Part shown: positions 1-7,738 of the stretch, piece by piece
Layout: each line of letters opens with the position of its first letter
Position numbering within the stretch: position 1 is the stretch's first letter
From: JAGBWK01 sp964544595
GTDB lineage: Bacteria > Bacteroidota > Bacteroidia > Bacteroidales > Muribaculaceae
Assembly (NCBI GenBank): GCA_964544595.1
Contig: CAZJBM010000028.1
Coordinates: 1-34,342 of the forward strand
Direction of reading: 5' to 3'
DNA length: 34,342 nucleotides
Translations under genes and position numbers: made by a program
The notes under the pieces: generated by a model
What the model saw: the letters and a program-made list of their open reading frames with translations, nothing else
The model's database searches: none
Told to the model about the DNA's origin: nothing

Positions 1-44
1 ATGTCATATTGTGAATATTAGAGTCTATTGTTAATTTTTTCTTG

Positions 45-290
45 GGACAGCAGTGCTTCCATGGAGCATCCCTACTGTCAGAGGACACAGCGCCATGTGC
101 ATTCCCCCAACCGTTCGAGGACACAGCGCCTTATACATAGCCCCAAACCGTTCGCGGACACAATGCGTCGTTTCTCTTTCGCGGGGCTGAAGCCCCACGC
201 TCCATATCTACTTGTCAATCAGGAGGATACTCCATGGAGCATCCCTACTGTCAGAGGACACAGCGCCTTATACATATCTCTGCTGGCGGC
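45..290 (-). repeat. Dispersed palindromic repeat cluster, left locus
   Basis: The 1-361 stretch has no convincing gene. It holds two perfect 37-bp direct repeats (58-94 and 231-267) and a perfect 23-bp direct repeat (117-139 and 254-276). 225-244 is a 20-bp palindrome with one mismatch centred on CCATGG, and 181-198 is a GC-rich hairpin with loop TGAA on the plus strand. Read on the minus strand, the order and sequence match the repeats at 32122-32340, so the two loci are inverted copies of one family. An open frame across it (28-402) has no recognisable protein features and is treated as spurious. The 1-44 stretch is AT-rich and shows nothing I can name. What the repeat does is unknown. Confidence 0.8.
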
Positions 291-309
291 TTCGCGGGCG
301 GCGGGGCAT

Positions 310-339
310 AAAAAAAGCTCCCCAAGGGAGGGGAGCTTT
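310..339 (-). terminator. Intrinsic terminator of the surface-protein gene
   Basis: A perfect 10-bp stem (314-323 pairs with 330-339, loop AAGGGA) is followed on the minus strand by seven T residues (310-316). It sits 22 bases past the stop codon of the gene at 362-3340, so that transcript should end before the repeat cluster. Confidence 0.92.
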
Positions 340-361
340 CGTTATAAGGATGTGGGGTTGA

Positions 362-3340
362 TTATTTTACCACTTTGGTCGATTTGCCGTTCTGTACCAT
401 GATGTAAACCTGGCCTGCTGCGGGAGCTTTCACTTCGATACCCTGGAGGTTGAAGTAGCGGGCTGCGGCGTTGGTGTCGGCCTGGATACCGATGATAGCG
501 GTCACGTTGTCGTCGTTGTATTCCATAGTCTCGTCTTTAAGACCGTAGATAGTGTTGTTGACGGGAGTTTCGTGAGCGTAAGAGTCATCGCCGGTAACGC
601 GGTCCATGAACTGGAAGAAGGTGGTGTTGGCGGGGAGCTCGGCGCGATAGAGCTGAGAAGCCGATACGGCGTAAGTAGTGATCGCGGGAGCGGCCTCGTT
701 CTTAACCACGGGAACCATGTCGATCTCGTAGGGAGTAGCACCGTCGACAGAGTACATCACGTAAGGCTGTGCCCACTGAGCTTCGGTGTTGTCGAAGTAG
801 ATGGTCACGTAGTCGGTGTCGCCATAGATGCCGAGGTAGCCGGCTTCAGAGTAAACGCCGTTGGCTACGGGAGCTACGGGCTGGTAGTCACCTTCCATGA
901 GATAGAATAGGTTCATGTCGGGGTCTTCTTCATCATAGATGTAAACCGCGAGGGCGTCAGAGGGGATGGTGAATACGTAGTAGCCTTCGGGAGTAAGCTC
1001 CTTGTTGGGGTAGATTTCGTCGTAAGCAGAGTCGGTCATGTAAACGTAGACGGGCGATTTCCATTCGCCGATCGAGTTGTCCCAGTAGATGTTGATATTC
1101 TCAGTGACAACAACGGTCTCGGTGAAGGTAACAACGGGAGCGGTGCCGTTCCAGTCAACAGTAACGTCGTATTTGCCGGGAGCGAGGGTGAAGGGTTCGC
1201 CCTTGCTTACGAGGGTGTAAGCTTCGCCCAGAGTAAGGGTCACGTTAGCGTCGGCGAGACCATACTCGAAGTTGCTCTCTTCGCCGTCGGCGTTGAAGTA
1301 GAGTTTCTCTTTAGCGCTCGTTACAGAAACGTTCTTAGCTGTGAATACTTTGCCGTCTAAGGTGAGTTCGTTGGCATACCAGCCCATGAGGAAGAGCTTC
1401 TCGGGCATTTCCATTGACGGATTCTCTTGCTTCTGAGTCTTGGTGAAGACGATTTCGGGGTCGGGAGAGTTCCAGTTTACGGTGACGTTGTAGTAGCCGC
1501 CCTTAACCATGAAGGGGAAGCCTGATTTGCCGTAAATGTTGAGGGGAACGGTGATCTGGTCAGCATCAGCAATGTCGTCCATGACATTGATGGGGCAGTA
1601 AACCTGGTTGTCGAGGTCGGTGAGTTCGCAGTTCTGAGCGAGGAAGAAGAAAGTCTCTTCGCCGTCGTTGCCGATCTGCATGTCGGAAGAGAATACGGTT
1701 TCTTCAACCTGCTCGATCACGCCGATGGTTGCCATTTCATCGGTGATGAGACGGAGACCGTTTTCGGGGAATACAACCCATACCTCGGTGCCGATAAGGT
1801 CTAAGGTCTCGGTGTATTCAGCGTTGCCAACGCCGTTAGCGTTAATGAAGAATCCTGCGGGAACGTGTACGGTGTATTCGCCGGTCTTCTTGATCTCTTC
1901 GTCGAGAGCGTAGCCTTTGATAGGAGTTGTGCTGTCAAATCCGCGAACCTCAGTAAGAGTGCGGGTAGAGGTCATGGGCGCGTCGTCGCCTTCGTAGGTG
2001 ATTGTGATCATCGCGTCGCCGTCAGCGATAGTTGCAACGCCGGTGTTGAATATCAGGTCGAGGATACCGTAGTCGCAGGTGTAGTCGGTAGTGATAGTCC
2101 AGGGCTTGATTTCGTAGAAATCGGTGGGATAGAGCTGAACGGTGCCTTCGCCGTTCTTTTCATAGTAAGCGATGAAGCCTTCAACGTCGTAGTTGCCAGC
2201 GTCGGCAGTGAGCGTGAAGTTGTTGCGGATAGCGAAAGTGTTGTCGCCGATAGTGGCGTCGTAAGTTTCTTTTGCGCTGATCTCAGGAACGGTGGCGTTC
2301 TTGATAACAACGAGGTTGTTCATGTTCTCCTTGATGAAGATCTCGCTGAAGTTGGTGGCGTCGATTTCGATAGCCTTGGGCATTTCGCCGGTAGCGCCTT
2401 CAACAGCTTTGGTGCCGGTGGGCTTGATCTCAAAGAGGCCGTTGAAGATAGATACTGTGCCAGTCCAGCCTGCGGCGATCACGTCGCCTTTCTGAAGGCC
2501 GAGATTAGAAGCATAGAGGAGGGTCTGTAGTTTTGAAACGGGGTCGTAAACATAAACGTTTGCGCCGTTAGTGTATGTAACGGTGAGCTGACCTTCGTAG
2601 TCAAATGTTGAGCCATCAGCAAGACCGATCACTTTAGAGAGGTTGTCGTAGTGAACGATGATTGAGTAGTTGGCGGTAGCCACGTTCGAGAGGTCGCCGT
2701 TGAGGGCAGCCACAGCTTTTACGGTGCAGTCTTCGTTGATAGTGATTGCTCCGGTGTAGGGGGTTGAGTCGGTAGTGGGGGCAGAGCCGTCGAGGGTGTA
2801 GTAGATAGAAGCACCTTCGGTAGCGCAAGCAAGCTCAACCTGAGTTCCGGCCTCAACTTTGCCGGCTGCTACCGAGAAGGTAGGAGTAGCAATTGTTGCA
2901 TCGCTTTTCTCATAGGTGATTTCAAGACTCTTGATTCTGACCTGCTTGTTGCTGGCTGTGCCTTTAAATTCATTGCTGCTTCCAGTCCAAGTGATAGTGG
3001 TGCCTGAAAAAGTAGTAATGTCAGTTGAGCCATCAGTTAAATTTGCGGCATAGGTTGACCCGGTAGCTGTCATGACAATCTTAGTCATGATAACACCTTC
3101 GGGTGCAGTGATGATTAAGTTTGCACCTTTATAGACGCGGATGTGGTCTGTAGAGGGAGCGATACAATCATTGTTACTGATGTTTTTTTCGTACGAAATA
3201 GTGTAGCCATCTAAAGTGGTAGAGTAACCAGAGGCTCCTCCTGTCCAAGTGCTGGCACCACTATTAGTGTTGAGTGTGACAGTCTGTGCGCTCGCGAGGA
3301 ACGGGAGCAACAGGGCCAAACTAAGTAATAGTTTTTTCAT
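362..3340 (-). CDS. Large exported multidomain surface protein (chitobiase-C-like and CBM26-like modules)
   Basis: The chosen start at 3340 gives 992 residues beginning with a clean signal peptide (MKKLLLSLALLLPFLASA). The frame stays open 63 codons further upstream, but that extension is not signal-like. Residues 20-145 form a Ser/Thr/Gly-rich beta module of a kind common in Bacteroidota exported proteins. Residues about 152-226 resemble the chitobiase/hexosaminidase C-terminal (CHB_HEX_C) fold, with YYTLDGSAPTTDS. The middle has two modules that each end in a strand of the form VTVxWN..P..xFT. Residues about 747-835 and 845-935 each begin with I-Y-(W/F)-D-N..W, like starch-binding CBM26 modules. 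The last ~35 residues (YFNLQGIEVKAP...QNGKSTKVVK) resemble a type IX secretion sorting tail. No catalytic domain is visible. A carbohydrate-binding or adhesive cell-surface role is inference. Confidence 0.8.
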   Translation of the reverse strand: MKKLLLSLALLLPFLASAQTVTLNTNSGASTWTGGASGYSTTLDGYTISYEKNISNNDCIAPSTDHIRVYKGANLIITAPEGVIMTKIVMTATGSTYAANLTDGSTDITTFSGTTITWTGSSNEFKGTASNKQVRIKSLEITYEKSDATIATPTFSVAAGKVEAGTQVELACATEGASIYYTLDGSAPTTDSTPYTGAITINEDCTVKAVAALNGDLSNVATANYSIIVHYDNLSKVIGLADGSTFDYEGQLTVTYTNGANVYVYDPVSKLQTLLYASNLGLQKGDVIAAGWTGTVSIFNGLFEIKPTGTKAVEGATGEMPKAIEIDATNFSEIFIKENMNNLVVIKNATVPEISAKETYDATIGDNTFAIRNNFTLTADAGNYDVEGFIAYYEKNGEGTVQLYPTDFYEIKPWTITTDYTCDYGILDLIFNTGVATIADGDAMITITYEGDDAPMTSTRTLTEVRGFDSTTPIKGYALDEEIKKTGEYTVHVPAGFFINANGVGNAEYTETLDLIGTEVWVVFPENGLRLITDEMATIGVIEQVEETVFSSDMQIGNDGEETFFFLAQNCELTDLDNQVYCPINVMDDIADADQITVPLNIYGKSGFPFMVKGGYYNVTVNWNSPDPEIVFTKTQKQENPSMEMPEKLFLMGWYANELTLDGKVFTAKNVSVTSAKEKLYFNADGEESNFEYGLADANVTLTLGEAYTLVSKGEPFTLAPGKYDVTVDWNGTAPVVTFTETVVVTENINIYWDNSIGEWKSPVYVYMTDSAYDEIYPNKELTPEGYYVFTIPSDALAVYIYDEEDPDMNLFYLMEGDYQPVAPVANGVYSEAGYLGIYGDTDYVTIYFDNTEAQWAQPYVMYSVDGATPYEIDMVPVVKNEAAPAITTYAVSASQLYRAELPANTTFFQFMDRVTGDDSYAHETPVNNTIYGLKDETMEYNDDNVTAIIGIQADTNAAARYFNLQGIEVKAPAAGQVYIMVQNGKSTKVVK

Positions 3341-3552
3341 TTGGTTGATAATTTGGTTAATATTGAATTTAGGATTTTGTCTTTTCGATAGCGACGCGCT
3401 ATTAGCCGGGGGAAGTGGACGATAAGTAGCGAGGTCGCTGAGAAATAGTTGAACGTCAGGCAATAGCGTGGAAGATAGAGGCGCGCGGTCGTTGAAGCGT
3501 GTATGGGAAGAGGGCGCGATTAGGCGCAATCATACACCACATCGCGAAGCTA

Positions 3553-3560
3553 CAAAATTA
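3553..3560 (-). promoter_or_regulatory. Candidate -7 element for the surface-protein gene
   Basis: On the minus strand this reads TAATTTTG, matching the Bacteroidota -7 consensus TAnnTTTG. No exact TTTG -33 box lies at the usual 19-21 bp spacing. If used, the leader before the start at 3340 would be about 205 nt. The rest of 3341-3609 shows no gene. Confidence 0.35.
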
Positions 3561-3589
3561 TTAGCTGATTCACAAGCGAAAAGGCATGA

Positions 3590-3612
3590 AAAATTCGCGG
3601 CCGCGAATTTTA
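3590..3612 (-). terminator. Palindromic terminator overlapping the stop codon of the M14 peptidase gene
   Basis: 3590-3611 is a perfect 22-bp palindrome containing GCGGCCGC. On the minus strand it begins inside the TAA stop (3610-3612) and its 3' arm ends in five T residues. It can fold as a 9-bp stem with a GGCC loop, so it could act as an intrinsic terminator. The T tract is part of the stem, which makes efficiency uncertain. Confidence 0.55.
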
Positions 3613-4734
3613 GCGGTATAGGCCCGCAGCGACGATGGGAACGACGGCAGCGGCGCGGGGCCATACGCGCTTGAAGAAGAGGTTGTGGGGGTACGGAGTC
3701 GGGCCGATAGGGGGGCATAGCTCCACGTTGATATACAGGCAACCGAGGCGCGAGTCGACGTCGTCCTGCATCGAGCCGTAGGGCGGGTCGATAGGCTGAG
3801 GCTCATAGCCTGTGGAGCGGGCCACGTCGGCGCAGATACGCCGGGCGCGCGCGTCGGGCCGCGACATGTAGAGGATTTCGCCCTGGGTGTGAAACGACAC
3901 TATCGCTTCGGGACGAATCGAGTCGGTGAACGCTATGAACGCTTTCGTCTCAGGCTCGCTTTCAGGCGTGTAGCCCTTAAACTGCTCGGAGCGGGGCGAT
4001 TTTGGAGAGGTGTTGTTGTCGCTCCATCCGTTAGTGAAATTGCGGTTGAGGTCAACGCCGCGGGCGTTGGCTTTCCAACTCGGATAGCCTACTTTGGTTT
4101 TGGTGATAGGGATGGCGCGGAAGTCGGTGTCGCGGCCTGCCGCGCCGCGCTGCGATATGTCGACCCCGTCGGGGTTGAACATCGGGGAGAAGAAAATCGT
4201 GCAGCTGTCGAGCATCTCGGCCACGTCGGCGCCCTCATAGTCGGCGCCCGTGGCCCAGCCCCGCGCGATATGCTCTATCGACTTCATCACCTGGGTGGTG
4301 CTCAGCCATTCGCGGCCATGAAGCGACCCCATGACGTAGAGGGTATGAGGGCCTGAGCCGAGTCGGAGAGTGGCGATCGGGCGGCCTTCGACGCTATATC
4401 CGATAGTGTCGAGCGAGGCGATCTCGGGGTAGGCGAGGGCGATTTCGCGGAGCTCGGTGAGGTAGGTTTCGGGGGTGTAGCGCGTCACTCCGGCCCAACT
4501 GCTCGTTATGGCGGAGCGCAGGGCAGGGCGAAAAAGCGAGTCGGAAGCCATCTCGACGAGTCGGCTCATATTGTCGGCGACCTCGATGGCCGAGACCGTG
4601 GTGACGGTCGTCGGCAAGGTCAGCGACTCGATTTTGAATGGTTGTCTCTTTTCTTTCTTTCGCGCCGCGGCGTCGGCCGGGACTATGAGCGACAATGCGA
4701 TGAGCGATATTATTACTGTATGCCGTAGTGACAT
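3610..4734 (-). CDS. Exported M14-family zinc carboxypeptidase
   Basis: This 374-residue protein starts with a signal peptide (hydrophobic residues 5-19, cleavage near PADA-A). It has the metallocarboxypeptidase signature. HGRE gives zinc ligands H139 and E142, and H282 in SFHTQG is the third ligand. RGVDLNRNF (225-233) matches the substrate-carboxylate binding segment, and E339 in NVELCP is in the position of the catalytic glutamate. It probably trims C-terminal residues from peptides, or cross-linked peptides, in the periplasm or outside the cell. Exact specificity cannot be read. It lies 133 bp downstream of the EEP-family gene on the same strand, with a palindromic repeat in the gap. It may be co-transcribed with that gene. 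Confidence 0.9.
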   Translation of the reverse strand: MSLRHTVIISLIALSLIVPADAAARKKEKRQPFKIESLTLPTTVTTVSAIEVADNMSRLVEMASDSLFRPALRSAITSSWAGVTRYTPETYLTELREIALAYPEIASLDTIGYSVEGRPIATLRLGSGPHTLYVMGSLHGREWLSTTQVMKSIEHIARGWATGADYEGADVAEMLDSCTIFFSPMFNPDGVDISQRGAAGRDTDFRAIPITKTKVGYPSWKANARGVDLNRNFTNGWSDNNTSPKSPRSEQFKGYTPESEPETKAFIAFTDSIRPEAIVSFHTQGEILYMSRPDARARRICADVARSTGYEPQPIDPPYGSMQDDVDSRLGCLYINVELCPPIGPTPYPHNLFFKRVWPRAAAVVPIVAAGLYR

Positions 4735-4804
4735 TGTTATCTTGCTACTAATGGATTATGATAAGACTGGCCTTTAGCTCCCTCGGGCCGATGGGTTGAA
4801 TATC

Positions 4805-4835
4805 GATAGGGATGCCCCGGGGGAGCATCCCTATC
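4805..4835. repeat. Solo copy of the palindromic repeat
   Basis: An 11-bp perfect inverted repeat (4805-4815 and 4825-4835) flanks a 9-base GC spacer. The arms contain AGGGATGC and GCATCCCT, the same arms as the CCATGG-centred palindromes at 58-94, 231-267 and 32320-32345. The next bases (CTGCCAG) resemble the CTGTCAG that follows those copies. There is no T-run on either side, so it does not look like an ordinary intrinsic terminator. Confidence 0.6.
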
Positions 4836-4867
4836 TGCCAGTAAGGTTGACGTTAACAGCGCGGCTG

Positions 4868-5953
4868 TTAGCGGCGCTTCACGAGGAATATCTCGGTAGG
4901 GTAGTGGTCGGAGTAGCCGTTGAGGAACGCTCCGCCCGAGAACGTACGCAAGGGGTAGTTCTGACGCGAGCCTTCGGTGTCGCGGAGGAAGTCGTAGTTG
5001 TTGACCACGCAGCTGTTGTAGTAAAGCTCGGCGCCGTTGTCCTTAAGCAGGGTGCCGCTTACGATGATCTGGTCGAAGAGGTTCCATTGACCTTTGTAGG
5101 CAAGCGTTCCGATGCCTTTGTCGAGGAGTTTCCACCAGGGGTTGTAGAATCCGTGGGGCTTCACGTCCTTCATGTCGCGCTTGGCGCCGAGATTTTTCGC
5201 GCAAGAGCGGTCCTGGGGGTCGTCGTTAAGGTCGCCCATGACGATGACGCCCTGATTGGGGCGGAGCTGCCAGAGCGAGTCGGCGATATGCTTGGAGAGG
5301 TCGGCAGCGGCCTCGCGGAGCCACGACGATTTTTCCTGGCCTCCGAGGCGCGAGGGCCAGTGGTTGACGATCACGCTGACGGTGTCGCCACCGAGCAGGC
5401 CGGTCACGCACATCTGGTCGCGGGTGCGGAACGACTGATAGGTAGGGATATGCAGCAGGGTGTTGCTGACGTTGAGGAAACGGAACTGGCGGGGGTTGTA
5501 GAGGCAGCTGACGTCGACGCCGCGGCGGTCGGGCGAGTCGTGGTGGATCACCTGGAGGTTCCAGGGCTGCTTGCCGGCCTCGCGGAGCTGCTTGTCGACC
5601 TCTTTGACGAGATCGTCGAGCACGCTCTTGTTCTCGATCTCCGACACGCCTATGATCGCCGGGCCGTTAGGGGTCTTGGCGTCGGTCATGTTTGAGATGC
5701 AGCGGGCGAGGTTGTGGATTTTCGACCAGTATTTCTGGCCATCCCACTGGCGGGCGCCTGCGGGCGAAAATTCGAGGTCATACGAGCCGTTGTTGTTGAT
5801 AGTGTCGAAGAGGTTCTCGAGGTTGTAGAAGGCGACGCCAAATACCATCACCTGGCCTGGATTGGCGTTGTCAGACGATTTTTTCGGCTTTTGAGAGATA
5901 GCCGGGAGCAGGCAAAGCAGGGCGAGCACCGGGATAATGAGCAGTCGTTTCAT
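4868..5953 (-). CDS. Exported endonuclease/exonuclease/phosphatase-family protein
   Basis: 361 residues with a signal peptide at 1-20 (MKRLLIIPVLALLCLLPAIS). EEP-fold motifs appear in the expected order: FYNLENLFDT (42-51, metal-site Asn and Glu), GVSEIEN with catalytic-type E105, VNHWPSR with H198, MGDLNDDP with D241 and N243, and the terminal SDHYP with D349/H350. The family includes DNase I-like nucleases, sphingomyelinases and phosphatases. The GVSEIEN and GDLNDDP versions are typical of exported Bacteroidota nuclease-like proteins, so an extracytoplasmic phosphodiesterase or nuclease is likely. The substrate is not determinable here. All metal-site residues look intact. Confidence 0.88.
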   Translation of the reverse strand: MKRLLIIPVLALLCLLPAISQKPKKSSDNANPGQVMVFGVAFYNLENLFDTINNNGSYDLEFSPAGARQWDGQKYWSKIHNLARCISNMTDAKTPNGPAIIGVSEIENKSVLDDLVKEVDKQLREAGKQPWNLQVIHHDSPDRRGVDVSCLYNPRQFRFLNVSNTLLHIPTYQSFRTRDQMCVTGLLGGDTVSVIVNHWPSRLGGQEKSSWLREAAADLSKHIADSLWQLRPNQGVIVMGDLNDDPQDRSCAKNLGAKRDMKDVKPHGFYNPWWKLLDKGIGTLAYKGQWNLFDQIIVSGTLLKDNGAELYYNSCVVNNYDFLRDTEGSRQNYPLRTFSGGAFLNGYSDHYPTEIFLVKRR

Positions 5954-6010
5954 GTAAGGTCTATGATATTATGTGGTAATGAGATTTCGCGTCAGATGCG
6001 ATTCAGCAGC

Positions 6011-6018
6011 CAAAGATA
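6011..6018 (-). promoter_or_regulatory. Candidate -7 element for the EEP-family gene
   Basis: On the minus strand this reads TATCTTTG, matching TAnnTTTG, 57 bp upstream of the start at 5953. No good -33 TTTG is at the right spacing. Confidence 0.45.
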
Positions 6019-6134
6019 CGGAAATTAATCGAAAAGTGGCGACGATAAGCAAAAAAACTTTCGCCGAGGGCCGCGGCGCGCTCCCGTTAACATTATTTTT
6101 GATACGTGGGCAGCTAAATCGCCCGCGGGGTCGG

Positions 6135-6142
6135 TAATTTTG
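6135..6142 (+). promoter_or_regulatory. Candidate -7 element for the 83-residue gene
   Basis: TAATTTTG matches the Bacteroidota -7 consensus, 34 bp upstream of the ATG at 6177. The nearest TTTG upstream (6098-6101) is about 33 bp away, too far for a normal -33 box. Confidence 0.5.
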
Positions 6143-6176
6143 CAGTGTTAATTAAATCATATAACAAAACCGACCA

Positions 6177-6428
6177 ATGAAAACGATTTCTTTCTCCGAC
6201 ACTATTTTCGCTACCGTAAATCTTTGCGGACGAGTGATTTACAATTCATCAATCGAGGGGATGAACTCTATCGAGGATATCATACGCCATATCAGCAACT
6301 CGGTCAGGGGCATTGCCCGCGGCATGGTGACCGTCATGCTGCGCAACGGCTCGCAGGGTTGGACCATGCGACGCACTATCCGCCTTAACGCCGTGGCCGA
6401 AGGCACCCAGCTTCAGCTCGCGATCTGA
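6177..6428 (+). CDS. Small uncharacterised protein (83 residues)
   Basis: I do not recognise a characterised family. The protein is mixed hydrophobic/polar with no signal peptide or membrane segment. A central basic part (RGIARGMVTVMLRNGSQGW) is followed by TMRRTIRLNAV. The alternation suggests a small alpha/beta cytoplasmic domain. Support for a real gene: a -7 promoter element at the right distance, an A-rich leader (ATAACAAAACCGACCA), codon use like its neighbours, and no competing gene on the other strand. It is a lone plus-strand gene between two divergent minus-strand units, so context gives no function. Confidence 0.75.
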   Translation: MKTISFSDTIFATVNLCGRVIYNSSIEGMNSIEDIIRHISNSVRGIARGMVTVMLRNGSQGWTMRRTIRLNAVAEGTQLQLAI

Positions 6429-6468
6429 CAGGGGGGCTACTCAGTTTCTTCGGGGGGCAGATACTTGA

Positions 6469-7713
6469 TTATTTGAACAGCCGGGAATAGATGAGGTCGG
6501 TAGCGCCGAGGTTGCGCTTGATATATTCGCCCGCCTTGGCTCCGGCTTCGCGGCGAAGCTGCGGGTCGTTGAGCATAAGGGAGAGGGTATCGCGGAGAGC
6601 CGGGCCGTCGGCCACAGTGAAGGCCGCGCCGATCGCGACCATGTCTCTCGCTTCCTTGAATTTTGAGAAGTTGGGGCCGAAAACTACCGGGATGCCGTAG
6701 ACGGCGGCCTCGTTGATATTATGGATGCCAGCGCCGAATCCGCCGCCCACGTAGGCCAGGTCGCCATAGCGGTAGAGAGTGGCGAGCTTGCCAAACGAGT
6801 CGACAATCAGCACTCTGACGTCGGCGGGCTGGAGGCCGTCGCGCCATTCCTTTTCCCATTGCGAAAGGCGCATCACCTTTCCTTTGATCGAATGGTCGAT
6901 CTGCTCCAGTCGCTGCTCGTTGAATTCATGCGGGGCTATGATCGCGGCCACTTCGGGGTGGTCGTTGAGCCAGGGTATGTATTTATCCTCGTCGGCTCCC
7001 CAGCTGCTGCCGAACACCACACGCATCTTCGCGTCGGTGCCGAAGCGTTCGATAGCGAACACCTCGGCTGCCGAGCTAAGAATGTCGGTGACGCGGTCGA
7101 AGCGGGTGTCGCCGGCCACCGTTGTGTTCTCCATACCGATTCCCTTTAACAGGCGCGACGAAGCCTCGTCTTGAAGGTAAAGGTGATCAAATGAGCGCAG
7201 AATTTTTCTGAATTCGCGCCCATACCACTTAAAAAACACTTGATTAGAGCGAAAAATCGCTGAAATGATATAGGTTGGGATATTTCGTTTAGCCAACTGC
7301 TCAAGGAAATTCCCCCAAAACTCGTATTTCACGAAGATGGCCATTGAAGGGCACACCGTGTCGAGAAATCGGCGGGCGTTGCGGGGAGTGTCGAAGGGCA
7401 GATAAGCTACAAAGTCGACCTGCGGATAGTTCTTGCGAACTTCGTAGCCCGACGGTGAAAAAAAGGTTAGGAGTATCTTCTTATCAGGATGCTCGCGGCG
7501 GAGGCGTTCGATGAGCGGACGCCCCTGCTCGAATTCGCCGAGCGACGCGGCGTGGATCCATACGCACCCGCGCAATTCAGCGGCGTGCTCACGCAGATGG
7601 CCGAAAGTGCTTCGTTGCCCTTTCACCATCTTTTTCACTTTGGGGTTGCGCAGCGATAATATTCTGGCGCCCAATGCGTAAGCCGCTATGCTGAAATTGT
7701 AGAGTGGAGTCAA
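6469..7713 (-). CDS. waaA: 3-deoxy-D-manno-octulosonic acid transferase (Kdo transferase), TTG start
   Basis: This enzyme adds Kdo from CMP-Kdo to the lipid A precursor at the inner membrane. The chosen TTG start at 7713 gives 414 residues (TPLYNFSIAAYALGARILSL...), where the first ~20 residues form the usual N-terminal membrane helix. The longer frame up to 7845 would overlap gltX, and the next in-frame ATG would delete the helix. WIHAASLGEFEQ carries the conserved catalytic-base glutamate (E60). YVGGGFGAGIHNINEAAVYG and FGPNFSKFKEA are the CMP-Kdo-binding GT-B signature of the family. It begins 25 bp after the gltX stop and is probably co-transcribed with it. Gene identity is secure. The start codon is inferred. 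Confidence 0.92.
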   Translation of the reverse strand: MTPLYNFSIAAYALGARILSLRNPKVKKMVKGQRSTFGHLREHAAELRGCVWIHAASLGEFEQGRPLIERLRREHPDKKILLTFFSPSGYEVRKNYPQVDFVAYLPFDTPRNARRFLDTVCPSMAIFVKYEFWGNFLEQLAKRNIPTYIISAIFRSNQVFFKWYGREFRKILRSFDHLYLQDEASSRLLKGIGMENTTVAGDTRFDRVTDILSSAAEVFAIERFGTDAKMRVVFGSSWGADEDKYIPWLNDHPEVAAIIAPHEFNEQRLEQIDHSIKGKVMRLSQWEKEWRDGLQPADVRVLIVDSFGKLATLYRYGDLAYVGGGFGAGIHNINEAAVYGIPVVFGPNFSKFKEARDMVAIGAAFTVADGPALRDTLSLMLNDPQLRREAGAKAGEYIKRNLGATDLIYSRLFK

Positions 7714-7738
7714 TTGCGGGGAAGTAGGTTGGATGTTA

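Noticed and set aside
45..290. CRISPR array or tRNA-like structure in the repeat clusters
   Set aside because: Repeat spacing is irregular (173, 138 and 100 bp), there are no unique spacers of constant size, no cas genes are present, and no cloverleaf can be drawn.
28..402. 124-residue open frame on the plus strand, and a 64-residue minus-strand frame at 32178-32372
   Set aside because: Both are translations of the palindromic repeats. Their protein sequences resemble each other only because the DNA repeats do. No start context, domain or codon pattern supports a gene.
1865..2530. 221-residue plus-strand frame, and similar frames inside the pilus genes such as 24405-25100
   Set aside because: Antisense to genes with signal peptides and family motifs. 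No promoter or domain support.
4796..5695. 299-residue plus-strand open frame
   Set aside because: Antisense shadow of the EEP-family gene. Its Val/Ala/Glu-rich composition is typical of such shadows in GC-rich DNA.
6098..6142. Full -33/-7 promoter for the 83-residue gene using TTTG at 6098
   Set aside because: Spacing to the -7 box is about 33 bp against the usual 19-21, so only the -7 element is reported.
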